Positions 56,171-64,000 of a stretch of DNA of 64,000 nucleotides are shown here, one piece after another. Source of the DNA: Tenggerimyces flavus (GTDB taxonomy: Bacteria > Actinomycetota > Actinomycetes > Propionibacteriales > Actinopolymorphaceae); NCBI RefSeq assembly GCF_016907715.1, contig NZ_JAFBCM010000001.1:992001-1056000 (forward strand). Direction: 5' to 3'. The translations under genes were made by a program, and so were the position numbers. The notes under the pieces are model-generated. The model made no database searches, was not told the DNA's origin, and saw nothing but the letters and a program-made list of their open reading frames with translations. How positions within the stretch are numbered: the stretch's first letter is position 1; each line of letters starts with the position of its first letter.

Positions 56171-57880
56171 GTGCAGCCCACCGACGTCGATCCGGGCGCC
56201 ATGCTCGCCGGTCGCTACAGGGTCGTCGAACTACTCGCCGAAACACCGGGCAGCAACGGCGTTGCCCGCATGTGGCGAGCCGTCGACGAGGTGCTGTCGC
56301 GATCCGTGGTCGTCCATGTGCTGGCGATCGACGACCCTCGTACCGCGCCGCTGCTCGAGGCCGCGCGGCGAGCTGCCACGGTGACCGATGTCCGGTTCAT
56401 CCGCGTTCTCGACGCGACGCAGGACGACGGGGTGGCGTACGTCGTGCGCGAATGGGTGCACGGACGCAACCTCGCGACGCTGCTCGCCGAGGGTCCGCTG
56501 CCGCCGCGGCACGCCGGTCTGCTGATCCGCGAGGCCGCCGAAGCGCTGGCGAACGCGCATGAGCAGGGCCTCTCGCACGGACGCCTCGACCCCGACTCGC
56601 TGGTGATCACCGACACCGGCGCGATCAAGATCGTCGGGCTCTCGACGCAGGCCGCGCTGACCGAGTCCCAGGGCGGCCCGGACACCGACAAGGCGCGCAA
56701 GGACGCGCTCGGCCTCGGCCGGCTCCTCTACGCCGCGCTCACCGCCCGGTGGCCGAGTGGCCCCCGTTCGGGCCTCGGCGCGGGACCACGCGCGGCGGAC
56801 GGGTCGCTGATGTCGCCGCGCCAGTGCCGCGCCGGCGTACCCAAGCTGCTGGACGAGATCACCGAACGCATCCTCACCGACCGCCCCCGGCACGGCGCCC
56901 CGCTGACCTCGCCGCAGGAGATTGCCGCCGCGCTGACCGACGCCGTGGGCGTCACGCCGCCGGACGGAGTGCTCCCGCCCGCGGGGGCTGGAGCCCGCGA
57001 CGCCGGCGTCGACGACGCGACCGTCGCCGGCCTGCCCATGGGCGCGGACGACTCGACCCAGGCGCTGTTCAACGGCCGGCGCGACAACGCTCTCGCGAGT
57101 GCCGGCGCGGCGAACGAGGTCGCTCGCGCGGACCGTACGCAGGCCGACCCGCGGCAGAACGGAGCCGGCCGAGGCGGACTGCCACCCGGGTACGCCCCGC
57201 CGCAGCGGCCGCCAGCCCAGCCGTACCGCCGTCCCGGTCCGCGTTGGACGCGGATCGCGATCATCCTCGTCGCCGCCGTGTTCCTCATCGCGGTCGTGCT
57301 GTTCGCGTACCAGCTCGCGCGCAACGCGTTCGAGACCGGGAACGAAGGCAACGGCAACGGGGACAACGGCAACGACCCGAGCACGACCCCGTCGGCGACC
57401 GCATCGGCACCGGGCGCGGGTACGAAGATCGCCATCGCGGGCGGCGGCAGCTTCGACCCGCAGCCCAAGGGCAGCGGCGACGAGAACCCCGACAAGGTCC
57501 CGGACGCGTACGACAACAAGACCGACACCGCGTGGTTCACCAAGGAGTACCGCGACTCCCGGCTCGACATCACCAAGCCCGGCGTGGGGATGTGGATCGA
57601 CCTCGGCAGCGCGCAGGACATCGGCTCGGTCGACCTCAGCCTGCTCGGCCAGGGCACGACGCTGGAGCTGCGGGCGGCCCCCGAGGACGCGACCGCGGCT
57701 CCGACGGAGCTCTCCGGCTGGAGCGCCCCGTTCGGCACCGAGAGCGGCGCCGGCGGCAAGGTGACGATCGAGCCGGCGGAGCCCGTTCGGTCCCGGTTCG
57801 TGCTGATCTGGATGACGGTCCTGCCACCCGACGGGGACAACCTCCGCGGAGGGGTTTCGGAGGTCGTCGTACGCCGATGA
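56171..57880 (+). CDS. MviN-type pseudokinase with TM helix and extracellular discoidin-like domain
   Basis: 569 aa. Cytosolic kinase-like domain (residues 10-260) has lost catalytic residues: the VAIK Lys is His (VVVHVLAID), HRD is replaced by SHGRLDPDS, and DFG by VGL. One TM helix (about 358-382), an Asn/Gly linker and an extracellular beta domain (440-569) follow. This order matches the C-terminal half of mycobacterial MviN, in which the phosphorylated pseudokinase binds FhaA. GTG 56171 is chosen: AGGAGGG lies 3 nt upstream. Its stop overlaps the sigM start (ATGA). Confidence 0.88.
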   Translation: MQPTDVDPGAMLAGRYRVVELLAETPGSNGVARMWRAVDEVLSRSVVVHVLAIDDPRTAPLLEAARRAATVTDVRFIRVLDATQDDGVAYVVREWVHGRNLATLLAEGPLPPRHAGLLIREAAEALANAHEQGLSHGRLDPDSLVITDTGAIKIVGLSTQAALTESQGGPDTDKARKDALGLGRLLYAALTARWPSGPRSGLGAGPRAADGSLMSPRQCRAGVPKLLDEITERILTDRPRHGAPLTSPQEIAAALTDAVGVTPPDGVLPPAGAGARDAGVDDATVAGLPMGADDSTQALFNGRRDNALASAGAANEVARADRTQADPRQNGAGRGGLPPGYAPPQRPPAQPYRRPGPRWTRIAIILVAAVFLIAVVLFAYQLARNAFETGNEGNGNGDNGNDPSTTPSATASAPGAGTKIAIAGGGSFDPQPKGSGDENPDKVPDAYDNKTDTAWFTKEYRDSRLDITKPGVGMWIDLGSAQDIGSVDLSLLGQGTTLELRAAPEDATAAPTELSGWSAPFGTESGAGGKVTIEPAEPVRSRFVLIWMTVLPPDGDNLRGGVSEVVVRR

Positions 57881-58641
57881 CGACGAGCTCTCCTTCGACC
57901 GGTCTCCTTGCCGACGCACCCACCGACAAGGAGCTCATCGCCCGCCACGTCGCCGGTGATCCGGACGCGTTCGCCGAGATCTTCCGGCGGCACCGCGACC
58001 GGCTCTGGGCGGTCGCGCTGCGTACGCTGTCCGACCCCGAAGAGGCGGCGGACGCGCTGCAGGACGCGCTGATCTCGGCGTTCCGCAACGCGGCCCAGTT
58101 CCGGGGCGAGTCGGCGGTCACGACCTGGTTGCACCGGGTCGTGGTGAACGCCTGCCTGGACCGGGTGCGGCGGCGTGCCGTACGCCAGGCCGACCCGCTG
58201 CCCGAGGACGACCGGGCGCTCGAGCTCGCCTCGATCCAGCTCGAGGACCCGGCCGAGACGCGCGAGCTCCGGCTGGACATCATGCGCGCGCTGGAGGCGC
58301 TGAACGCCGACCAGCGGGCCGCGATCGTACTCGTCGACATGGAGGGGTACTCGGTCGAAGAGGCGGCGCAGCTGCTCGACTGCGCGCCGGGAACGATCAA
58401 GAGCCGGTGTGCCCGCGGCCGGGCCAAGCTGCTGCCGTTGCTGCGGCATCTGCATGCCCAGAGCGGTCGACACGCCCAGCAACAAGCCGCCCAAGGTCAT
58501 GGGAACCATCCCGGCGAGGACGGCGTCCAAGGCCTGTCGTCGACCGGGCAGGGACCACCGTCCAACCAGTCGGTGGCTCCGGCTGGGGGACGTCCCGGCC
58601 GCCCGTCAGATGATGTGCAGACCGGAGGTGACACGCGATGA
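57877..58641 (+). CDS. sigM: ECF RNA polymerase sigma factor SigM
   Basis: 254 aa. Sigma region 2 (DPDAFAEIFRRHRDRLWAVALRTLSDPEEAADALQDALISAF) and region 4 (LNADQRAAIVLVDMEGYSVEEAAQLLDCAPGTIKSRCARGRAKL). Gene order (pseudokinase, sigM, anti-sigma, trxB) is that of SigM in mycobacteria and streptomycetes. ATG 57877 and the stop both overlap neighbours (ATGA), so translation is coupled. The 60-residue Gln/Gly-rich C-terminal tail is variable. Confidence 0.9.
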   Translation: MTTSSPSTGLLADAPTDKELIARHVAGDPDAFAEIFRRHRDRLWAVALRTLSDPEEAADALQDALISAFRNAAQFRGESAVTTWLHRVVVNACLDRVRRRAVRQADPLPEDDRALELASIQLEDPAETRELRLDIMRALEALNADQRAAIVLVDMEGYSVEEAAQLLDCAPGTIKSRCARGRAKLLPLLRHLHAQSGRHAQQQAAQGHGNHPGEDGVQGLSSTGQGPPSNQSVAPAGGRPGRPSDDVQTGGDTR

Positions 58642-59387
58642 CGGTGGGTTCGCACCTTTCCACCGACGTCGTTTCGGACCTCCTCGAGGGTCTGCTCAGC
58701 GAGCCGGACCGGGTAGCCGCCGAGACGCACCTGGCCTCCTGCGCGGAGTGCGCCGAGGTCGCGGACGGGCTCGTTCGGGTCCGAGACGTTCTTCGCTCGG
58801 CGCCGCCGCCTCCGATGCCGGCTGACATCGCCGAACGGCTGACCGCGGTCATCGCGGTCGAGTCGGCCTCCCGAGCGGACGACACGGGGGTGGTGTCCCT
58901 CGGTCAGGCCAGGGAGCGCAAGCTCTCCCGCCGAGGCGCCCAAATCCTCATCGCCGCCGCCAGCGTGGCCGTCCTCGCCGTCGCTGGCGGCGTTGTCGCG
59001 AACTCGATCAACAACCGGGGTCCGATCGCGGCGATCAAGGACCACACGTCGTCGCCATCGGTCGCTGCGCCGGCCAAGACGCTGTACCTCGCCCGCGGCG
59101 AAGCCCCGGAGTTCACCGCGGCCAACCTCGCCGCCGAGGCGACCAAGCTGCTCACTCCGACCAAGCCCAAGCCCGCTCCCGACAGCGTGCAGGGCATGGC
59201 TAACCCCGGCAAGTGCGTCGCCGCTGCTGTGGACGGCGAGCTGCGGGACTTCCGCTCGATCTCGTACAACGGGGCTGGGGCGTACCTCGCGATCAGCAAC
59301 CCGTCCGGCGACCTCGTTCGCGCGTACGTGATCACTGGCTGCCCGGGCGAAGGCACCGTCGCGACGCAGGCTGATCTGCCTCATTGA
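58638..59387 (+). CDS. rsmA: Anti-sigma factor for SigM (zinc-finger type)
   Basis: 249 aa. A ZAS motif is present: His31-x3-Cys35-x2-Cys38 in THLASCAEC. One TM helix (about residues 99-120) and an extracellular C-terminal domain with two Cys (GKC, TGC), which may form a disulphide. It should hold SigM at the membrane until a stimulus. The start overlaps the sigM stop. Confidence 0.88.
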   Translation: MTVGSHLSTDVVSDLLEGLLSEPDRVAAETHLASCAECAEVADGLVRVRDVLRSAPPPPMPADIAERLTAVIAVESASRADDTGVVSLGQARERKLSRRGAQILIAAASVAVLAVAGGVVANSINNRGPIAAIKDHTSSPSVAAPAKTLYLARGEAPEFTAANLAAEATKLLTPTKPKPAPDSVQGMANPGKCVAAAVDGELRDFRSISYNGAGAYLAISNPSGDLVRAYVITGCPGEGTVATQADLPH

Positions 59388-59392
59388 CACGC

Positions 59393-59414
59393 CCGCCGGG
59401 GCCGTGCCCGGCGG
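59393..59414 (+). terminator. Terminator of the sigM-rsmA operon
   Basis: Perfect 8-bp stem CCGCCGGG / CCCGGCGG with loop GCCGTG, starting 6 bp after the rsmA stop and ending 2 bp before the trxB promoter. Confidence 0.75.
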
Positions 59415-59416
59415 AT

Positions 59417-59442
59417 GGAATGTTGACAACCTAGGATCGGTT
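59417..59442 (+). promoter_or_regulatory. SigR-type promoter of trxB
   Basis: GGAAT (59417-59421), an 18-nt spacer, and GTT (59440-59442) match the GGAAT-N18-GTT consensus of SigR (mycobacterial SigH). trxB is a known SigR target in Streptomyces. It implies induction of trxBA by thiol-oxidative stress. Confidence 0.75.
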
Positions 59443-59453
59443 ACTCCAGTGCG

Positions 59454-59467
59454 CCCCGAATTCGGGG
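59454..59467 (+). promoter_or_regulatory. 14-nt palindrome in trxB leader
   Basis: CCCCGAATTCGGGG, self-complementary, begins 11 nt after the GTT element and ends 24 nt before the start codon. It could bind a protein or fold as a short RNA hairpin. Confidence 0.4.
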
Positions 59468-59491
59468 TATGGAGTCTCTTGAGGAGTCTAG

Positions 59492-60448
59492 GTGTCTGCT
59501 GACGTCCGCGAACTGATCGTGATCGGGTCCGGCCCGGCCGGCTACACGGCCGCGTTGTACGCGGCGCGTGCCCGCCTGCGCCCGCTGGTCTTCGAGGGTT
59601 CGGTGGAGTCCGGTGGTGCGTTGATGAACACCACCGAAGTGGAGAACTACCCCGGCTTCGCCGACGGCATCATGGGTCCGGAGTTGATGGACTCGTTCCG
59701 CAAGCAGGCCGAACGGTTCGAGGCCGAGCTCGTCGCAGACGACATCGTCTCGGTCGACCTGACCGGCGACATCAAGGTCGTCACCGACTCGGCCGGTACC
59801 GAGCACAAGGCCCGCGCCGTGATCTTGGCGATGGGGTCGCGCTACCGCAAGCTCGGCATCCCGGGCGAGGAAGAACTCTCCGGCCACGGAGTCTCGTGGT
59901 GTGCGACGTGTGACGGGTTCTTCTTCCGCGAGCAGGACATCGCGGTCGTCGGCGGCGGTGACTCGGCGCTGGAGGAGGCGACGTTCCTGACCCGGTTCGC
60001 GAAGTCGGTGAACGTGGTGCACCGGCGCGACGAGCTGCGGGCGTCGAAGATCATGCAGGACCGTGCGTTCGCCAACGACAAGATCCGGTTCACCTGGGAC
60101 ACCGAGGTCGACGAGGTCGTCGGCGACGGCAAGGTCAGCGGACTGAAGCTGGCGAACGTCAAGACCGCCGAGAAGTCGACGCTGCCGGTGACCGGGTTCT
60201 TCGAGGCGATCGGTCACGACCCGCGCAGCGAGCTGGTCCGGGGGCAGGTCGACCTCGACGACGAGGGCTACGTACTCGTCGATCACCCCAACACCAGAAC
60301 GAACCTGCCCGGCGTCTTCGCGGCGGGCGATCTGGTGGACAAGACGTTCCGGCAGGCCGTCACGGCCGCCGGAACGGGCTGCGCGGCAGCACTCGACGCC
60401 GAGCGCTACCTCGCCGCCCTCGATCAAGCTGAACATGTGAATGCCTGA
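59492..60448 (+). CDS. trxB: Thioredoxin reductase
   Basis: 318 aa. FAD motif [16 protein letters not shown], redox-active CATC (Cys137, Cys140), NADPH motif [15 protein letters not shown] and C-terminal [11 protein letters not shown]. It reduces thioredoxin with NADPH in the cytosol. GTG 59492 has GAGGAG upstream. Paired with trxA 29 bp downstream under a SigR-type promoter. Confidence 0.97.
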   Translation: MSADVRELIVIGSGPAGYTAALYAARARLRPLVFEGSVESGGALMNTTEVENYPGFADGIMGPELMDSFRKQAERFEAELVADDIVSVDLTGDIKVVTDSAGTEHKARAVILAMGSRYRKLGIPGEEELSGHGVSWCATCDGFFFREQDIAVVGGGDSALEEATFLTRFAKSVNVVHRRDELRASKIMQDRAFANDKIRFTWDTEVDEVVGDGKVSGLKLANVKTAEKSTLPVTGFFEAIGHDPRSELVRGQVDLDDEGYVLVDHPNTRTNLPGVFAAGDLVDKTFRQAVTAAGTGCAAALDAERYLAALDQAEHVNA

Positions 60449-60477
60449 ATAGCAGGTCCGCAGAAAGGAGAACCGCC

Positions 60478-60807
60478 GTGGGCACTATCCAGCCCGTGAC
60501 CGATGCCGAGTTCGAAACCGCAGTTCTGAAGAACGCGAACCCGGTCGTCGTCGACTTCTGGGCAGAGTGGTGCGGGCCCTGCCGCCAGGTGCAGCCGGTA
60601 CTCGAGGAGCTTGCCAAGGAGTACGAAGGCAAGATCGAGTTCCTGAAGCTGAACGTGGACGAGAACCCGCAGACACCGCTGCAGTACCGCGTGACCGGCA
60701 TCCCGACCCTCAACGTGTACCACAACGGTGAAGTCGTGAAGTCCCTCGTCGGCGCACGCCCGAAGGCAGCGATCAAGGCCGAGCTCGCCTCGCTCGCCAC
60801 TGCCTAA
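60478..60807 (+). CDS. trxA: Thioredoxin
   Basis: 109 aa. Active site WCGPC (Cys32, Cys35) and the cis-Pro motif GIPTLNVY. It is reduced by TrxB and reduces protein disulphides. AAAGGAGAACC precedes GTG 60478. Likely cotranscribed with trxB. A terminator lies 68 bp after the stop. Confidence 0.97.
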   Translation: MGTIQPVTDAEFETAVLKNANPVVVDFWAEWCGPCRQVQPVLEELAKEYEGKIEFLKLNVDENPQTPLQYRVTGIPTLNVYHNGEVVKSLVGARPKAAIKAELASLATA

Positions 60808-60875
60808 ATAGGGATCACCGGCCGCAGCATCCGCCGGTCGGGAAGCGCGGTGAACGCCCTACACCGGCCATGCAT

Positions 60876-60903
60876 AGGGGCCCTGGCAAGCGTCAGGGCC
60901 CCT
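60876..60903. terminator. Bidirectional terminator after trxA
   Basis: Perfect 10-bp stem AGGGGCCCTG / CAGGGCCCCT, loop GCAAGCGT, between the convergent trxA and hydrolase stops. Confidence 0.85.
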
Positions 60904-60906
60904 TCG

Positions 60907-61653
60907 TCATGCCAGCTCACGCAGGAGAAGCTCGGTGACCTCCTGTGGGCGTTCCAGGTTCGGCAGGTGACCGGCCCAGTCGAGGATTTCCCCGTGTGCG
61001 TTGGGCAAAGTCTCGATCAGATGGTTGGCCACGTTCACGAAGTGGTCGACGTCGTGAGCCCCACCAAGAACGTACGACGGCGCGGTGATGGCGGCGAGGT
61101 CGATCTTCACCGGTTGCGGCCCGGCTTCTTCCGGTGCCGCGAATTGGACGTCGAAGTTGTGCCGCTGCATCGCGGCGACACGTTCCCGGACCTCCGCGGA
61201 AGCGTCGGGGCCCAACCAGGTCTCGACGTTCAGGGCCACGGCCTGGTCGAGTTGGTCGGCGTCGAGGAACGCGGTCTCTTCGTCGTCGAACTTCTGCAGC
61301 GCCTCGCTGACCGGCAACAGCTGCGCCGGACCGGGGCAAAGTAGGACAAGACGTTCAACTCTGGAAGGGAACATCGTCGCGAGCTCGAGCGCTACACGGC
61401 CACCGAACGAGCTGCCGACGATCCGGGCGTTCTCCATGCCGACCTGTTCCATCACGTCGACCACGTCATCCGCGTTGGTGTACGCCTCCAGGTCGATCGG
61501 CGACTGCCCATGGCCCCGAAAGTCCAACCGCACAACGCGAAACTGCTCGGTGAGCGCCTCCCACTGAGGATCCCACTGGCGCAGATCCACCACCGACGAA
61601 TGCAGCAGAACGACATCGGGACCTGAGCCGGCGACCTCGTGATGTAGACGCAT
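60907..61653 (-). CDS. Alpha/beta hydrolase
   Basis: 248 aa. Oxyanion segment VVLLHSS, RGHGQSP, nucleophile elbow GSSFGG (Ser) and C-terminal GHLPNLERP (His). The usual HG of the oxyanion loop is HS. Cytosolic, substrate unknown. Convergent to trxA and divergent from cwlM. Confidence 0.88.
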   Translation of the reverse strand: MRLHHEVAGSGPDVVLLHSSVVDLRQWDPQWEALTEQFRVVRLDFRGHGQSPIDLEAYTNADDVVDVMEQVGMENARIVGSSFGGRVALELATMFPSRVERLVLLCPGPAQLLPVSEALQKFDDEETAFLDADQLDQAVALNVETWLGPDASAEVRERVAAMQRHNFDVQFAAPEEAGPQPVKIDLAAITAPSYVLGGAHDVDHFVNVANHLIETLPNAHGEILDWAGHLPNLERPQEVTELLLRELA

Positions 61654-61719
61654 GGCGATCAGCCTAGGGCGCGCGGTTACGATGGCTCAGACCGCCGCCC
61701 CCACCCTTCGAGGGAGCTC

Positions 61720-62862
61720 ATGAACGAGCACCAGTACGGTCTCGGCGACCGTGGACCAGCTGTGGCCGAGATCCGCGCGAAGCTCGTTCAGCTCGGCGTG
61801 CTCCTCGCACCCGAACTGCCCGACGATCCCGCCGACGCGCTGTTCGACGAGGCGACTGACCAGGCCGTCCGGCACTTCCAGCAGCAGCGTGGGCTCACCG
61901 CGAACGGCCTCGTCGACCGCATGACGTACCTCACGCTCGACGAGGCGCGCTGGCGGCTCGGCGACCGGCTGCTGTCGTACCAGGCGGGCCACCTGCTCGC
62001 CGGCGACGACGTGCTGGCGCTGCAGCGGCGGCTGCTCGAGCTGGGCTTCAACCTCCGGCGCGTGGACGGCGTCTACGGTCCGGGCACGGAGCGGGCCGTA
62101 CGCGAGTTCCAGCGCAGTGTGGGCGTCCCCGCGGACGGCTCGTGTGGTCCGGCGACGTTCAAGTCGCTGACCCGGCTCTCACCGAAGGTGACGGGTGGGC
62201 GCGCGGACTCGCTGCGCGACGCCGAGCGCGTCCACGAGGCAGGGCCGCGGCTGCCCGGCAAGATCGTGGTGATCGACCCCGGTCACGGCGACGCCGACCG
62301 CGGCTGCTGCTCGAACGGGCTGTGCGAAGCGGACGTCGCGTTCGACCTCGCCTCGCGGATCGAGGGCCGGCTGGCGGCGACCGGCGTACGCGTGTTCCTC
62401 ACCCGCGGCCGCGACTCCTGCCCGGACGACGTGAGCCGCGCGCGCTTCGCCAACGAGACCGACGCCGACGTGGTCGTCTCGCTGCACGTGGACGAGCACC
62501 CGAACGAGATCGCGAGCGGCGTGGCCACGTACTACTACGGCACCGCGGCCGACCCGCTGCGCTCCTCGTCGCTCGGCGAACGGTTCGCCGGCCTGGTGCA
62601 GCGCGAGATCGTGGCACGAACGGACCTGGTCGACTGCCGCACGCACCCGAAGACGTGGGAACTGCTCCGGTACACGCGGATGCCCGCCGTCCGGGTCGAG
62701 CTCGGCTACGTGTCCAACCACGGTGACGCGCTACGGATCGCCGACCCCGGCTTCCGCGACGTGGTGGCCGAGGCGATCGTGGTCGCGATCCAACGCGTCT
62801 ACCTGCCGCCGGACATGGACGCCCCGACCGGCGTGCTGAAGCTCGGCGAGCTCATCCGCTAG
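61720..62862 (+). CDS. cwlM: N-acetylmuramoyl-L-alanine amidase family protein CwlM
   Basis: 380 aa. Two PG_binding_1 modules (about residues 8-70 and 85-150) precede an Amidase_3 domain. Zinc-ligand positions are intact: His189 (DPGHG), Glu203 (CEADVAF), His256 (SLHVDEH), with catalytic Glu327 (VRVELGYVSN). No signal peptide is seen, which fits mycobacterial CwlM, a cytosolic regulator of MurA rather than a wall hydrolase. GAGGGAG precedes ATG 61720. Standard position after trxA. Confidence 0.92.
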   Translation: MNEHQYGLGDRGPAVAEIRAKLVQLGVLLAPELPDDPADALFDEATDQAVRHFQQQRGLTANGLVDRMTYLTLDEARWRLGDRLLSYQAGHLLAGDDVLALQRRLLELGFNLRRVDGVYGPGTERAVREFQRSVGVPADGSCGPATFKSLTRLSPKVTGGRADSLRDAERVHEAGPRLPGKIVVIDPGHGDADRGCCSNGLCEADVAFDLASRIEGRLAATGVRVFLTRGRDSCPDDVSRARFANETDADVVVSLHVDEHPNEIASGVATYYYGTAADPLRSSSLGERFAGLVQREIVARTDLVDCRTHPKTWELLRYTRMPAVRVELGYVSNHGDALRIADPGFRDVVAEAIVVAIQRVYLPPDMDAPTGVLKLGELIR

Positions 62863-62886
62863 AAGCGCACACCAGTTCGATCCAGG

Positions 62887-63510
62887 TCAGACCGGACGGA
62901 ACGCACCCTCAGGCGTCATCGAGCCGAGCAGTTTCTCCAACGCCGCTTCGACATCTTCCTTCCACGAGATCGCATTGCGAAGCTCGAGGCGGAGCCGCGG
63001 GAAGCGGTGGTGCGGGCGTACGGTCTTGAAGCCGACGGCCAGGAAGTAGTCCGCCGGCACCATGCAGGACGGCCGGTCCCAGCGAGCGTCGCCGAACGCC
63101 TCCAGCGCCTTGATGTTCCGCTTCACCAGGTCCTTCGCGACGCTCTGCACGAGCATCCGGCCGAGCCCGCTGCCGGCGAAGTCGGGCACGATGTGCGCGG
63201 TCATCAGCAGCGCCGCGTCACTACTCACGGGCGAGGTCGGGAACGCGACCGAGCGCGGAACGTACATCGGCGGCGCGTACAGAACGAAGCCCGCCGGAGA
63301 CTGGTCGACGTAGCAGACCTTCCCGACCGACCCCCACTCGAGTAGGGCCGCGGAGACCCACGCCTCCTTCTCGAGCCCGGGATCGCCGGCGTCCTCGGCG
63401 CGTTCACCGGCGACCGGGTCGAGCTCCCAGAACACACATGACCTACACCGCTTCGGCAGATCGTCGAGATTGTCGAGGGTGATGTTCGCGAGCCGCCGGG
63501 TCGTACTCAT
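62887..63510 (-). CDS. GNAT-family N-acetyltransferase
   Basis: 207 aa. GNAT core with LLMTAHIVPDFAGSGLGRMLVQSVAKDLVKR (acetyl-CoA loop). An N-terminal RCRSCVFWELDP segment is typical of the actinobacterial member beside cwlM (cf. Rv3916c). Substrate unknown. Its ATG overlaps the stop of the small membrane protein gene (63507-63510), so they are coupled. Confidence 0.9.
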   Translation of the reverse strand: MSTTRRLANITLDNLDDLPKRCRSCVFWELDPVAGERAEDAGDPGLEKEAWVSAALLEWGSVGKVCYVDQSPAGFVLYAPPMYVPRSVAFPTSPVSSDAALLMTAHIVPDFAGSGLGRMLVQSVAKDLVKRNIKALEAFGDARWDRPSCMVPADYFLAVGFKTVRPHHRFPRLRLELRNAISWKEDVEAALEKLLGSMTPEGAFRPV

Positions 63511-63710
63511 TCCGTCCCAGTCACCCGCTGTTGGTGGGCGACGGTGTGGTCCTCCGACGGCCTCGGCGCGACGTAACCGCCCGCGTACGCGCGCGGATCG
63601 GCTCGGACCGAATGCGGGATCGAGGCGGCCTGACGCCGCAACAAGCCAGCCAGGAAACCGAGAAGCAGGCCGGCGAGAACTCCCAGCACGACCAACCGGA
63701 TGTAGCGCAT
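63507..63710 (-). CDS. Small single-pass membrane protein
   Basis: 67 aa. One N-terminal TM helix (residues 5-26, with a Gly/Leu-rich LGVLAGLLLGFLAGLL face) and a polar tail. ATG 63710 is preferred to 63728 because AAGGG lies 6 nt upstream. Coupled to the GNAT gene. Function unknown. Confidence 0.75.
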   Translation of the reverse strand: MRYIRLVVLGVLAGLLLGFLAGLLRRQAASIPHSVRADPRAYAGGYVAPRPSEDHTVAHQQRVTGTE

Positions 63711-63817
63711 GACCGACCCTTCCGACACCTCACCCTGCCGCTGACTCCCGCGCGAGGCGTCTCATAGGGCATCGTAGTAGGCACACCCCTGTGACGAGAG
63801 AGGCAGTGTGCCCGATC

Positions 63818-64000
63818 ATGGAGAGCACCCCGGAGCAGCGTCCCGTCCCGCGCGAGACTCGGTTCGACGCCGACGTCGCACGGTACGCCGCACGAGCTCG
63901 CGGGATGGTGGCCTCCGAGATCCGCGCCCTGTTCTCCGTCGCGAACCGGCCCGAGGTCGTCTCGCTCGCCGGCGGATCGCCGAACATCTCCGGCCTCCCC
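63818..64000 (+). CDS. PLP-dependent aminotransferase (class I/II), 3' truncated
   Basis: Sixty-one codons are in the window. ARARGMVASEIRALFSVANRPEVVSLAGGSPNISGLP is the start of 2-aminoadipate/MocR-like fold-type I aminotransferases, a gene usually found between cwlM and parB in actinomycetes. Start ATG 63818; in-frame GTG 63806 is possible. The rest lies beyond the right end. Confidence 0.85.
   Translation, partial: MESTPEQRPVPRETRFDADVARYAARARGMVASEIRALFSVANRPEVVSLAGGSPNISGLP

Overview
The window is high-GC (about 70%) DNA from an actinomycete chromosome. Gene content and order match the oriC-proximal region of Streptomyces-like Actinomycetes: dnaB, rplI-rpsR-ssb-rpsF, a bifunctional PBP, ino1-padR, pcnA, murJ, sigM-anti-sigma, trxB-trxA, cwlM, and the start of the aminotransferase that usually precedes parB/parA. 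A propionibacterial lineage (Kribbella, Actinopolymorpha or Nocardioides relatives) would fit, but I cannot fix the genus. dnaA and oriC are not in the window and should lie beyond its right end. No rRNA, tRNA, CRISPR array, prophage or complete insertion sequence was seen.

Region by region. (1) 1-14.8 kb is accessory metabolism: a truncated FAD/Fe-S oxidase, a divergent aldo-keto reductase/LysR pair, a large secreted GH92 glycosidase, a tricorn-type protease, an amidase, and an operon of alpha/beta hydrolase, VOC protein and FAD amino-acid oxidase. (2) 14.8-18.9 kb: dnaB, preceded by a cluster of DnaA-box-like motifs, then a DprA-like protein and a MATE transporter. (3) 18.9-28.1 kb looks like added cargo: a secreted lectin with six mannose-binding motifs, a D,D-carboxypeptidase, a rifampicin monooxygenase homologue with a leader ORF and attenuator-like hairpins, a DUF2461 protein, and a five-gene DUF4129/MoxR/DUF58 operon. 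(4) 28.1-34.2 kb: the ribosomal protein/ssb operon, endonuclease IV, a methyltransferase, and a FemX-like/alanine-racemase-like pair. (5) 34.2-35.2 kb is a decay zone: a MITE-like element at a stop codon, a dispersed hairpin repeat, and a methyltransferase pseudogene. (6) 35.2-45.3 kb: cell-envelope genes (two polytopic glycosyltransferases, PBP), DUF5318, padR and ino1. (7) 45.3-49.2 kb: epoxide hydrolase/WYL pair, second copy of the hairpin repeat, and an MFS transporter. (8) 49.1-64 kb: the pcnA-DUF6049-murJ-pseudokinase-sigM-rsmA-trxBA-cwlM block, interrupted by an XRE/MFS pair between murJ and the pseudokinase gene.

How the genes work together. Regions 4-8 form a housekeeping core for peptidoglycan assembly (FemX-like, PBP, MurJ, pseudokinase, CwlM), thiol redox control (trxBA behind a textbook SigR-type GGAAT-N18-GTT promoter), inositol synthesis, RNA maturation and replication. 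Many single genes start 6-7 nt after a TANNNT hexamer, so leaderless transcription looks common.

The most unusual signal is upstream of the rifampicin monooxygenase gene. A 19-codon ORF with a perfect AAGGAGGTGA Shine-Dalgarno sequence is followed by two mutually exclusive hairpins sharing one strand, which is the layout of a ribosome-controlled attenuator. Function here is inferred from sequence only; no database search was run.
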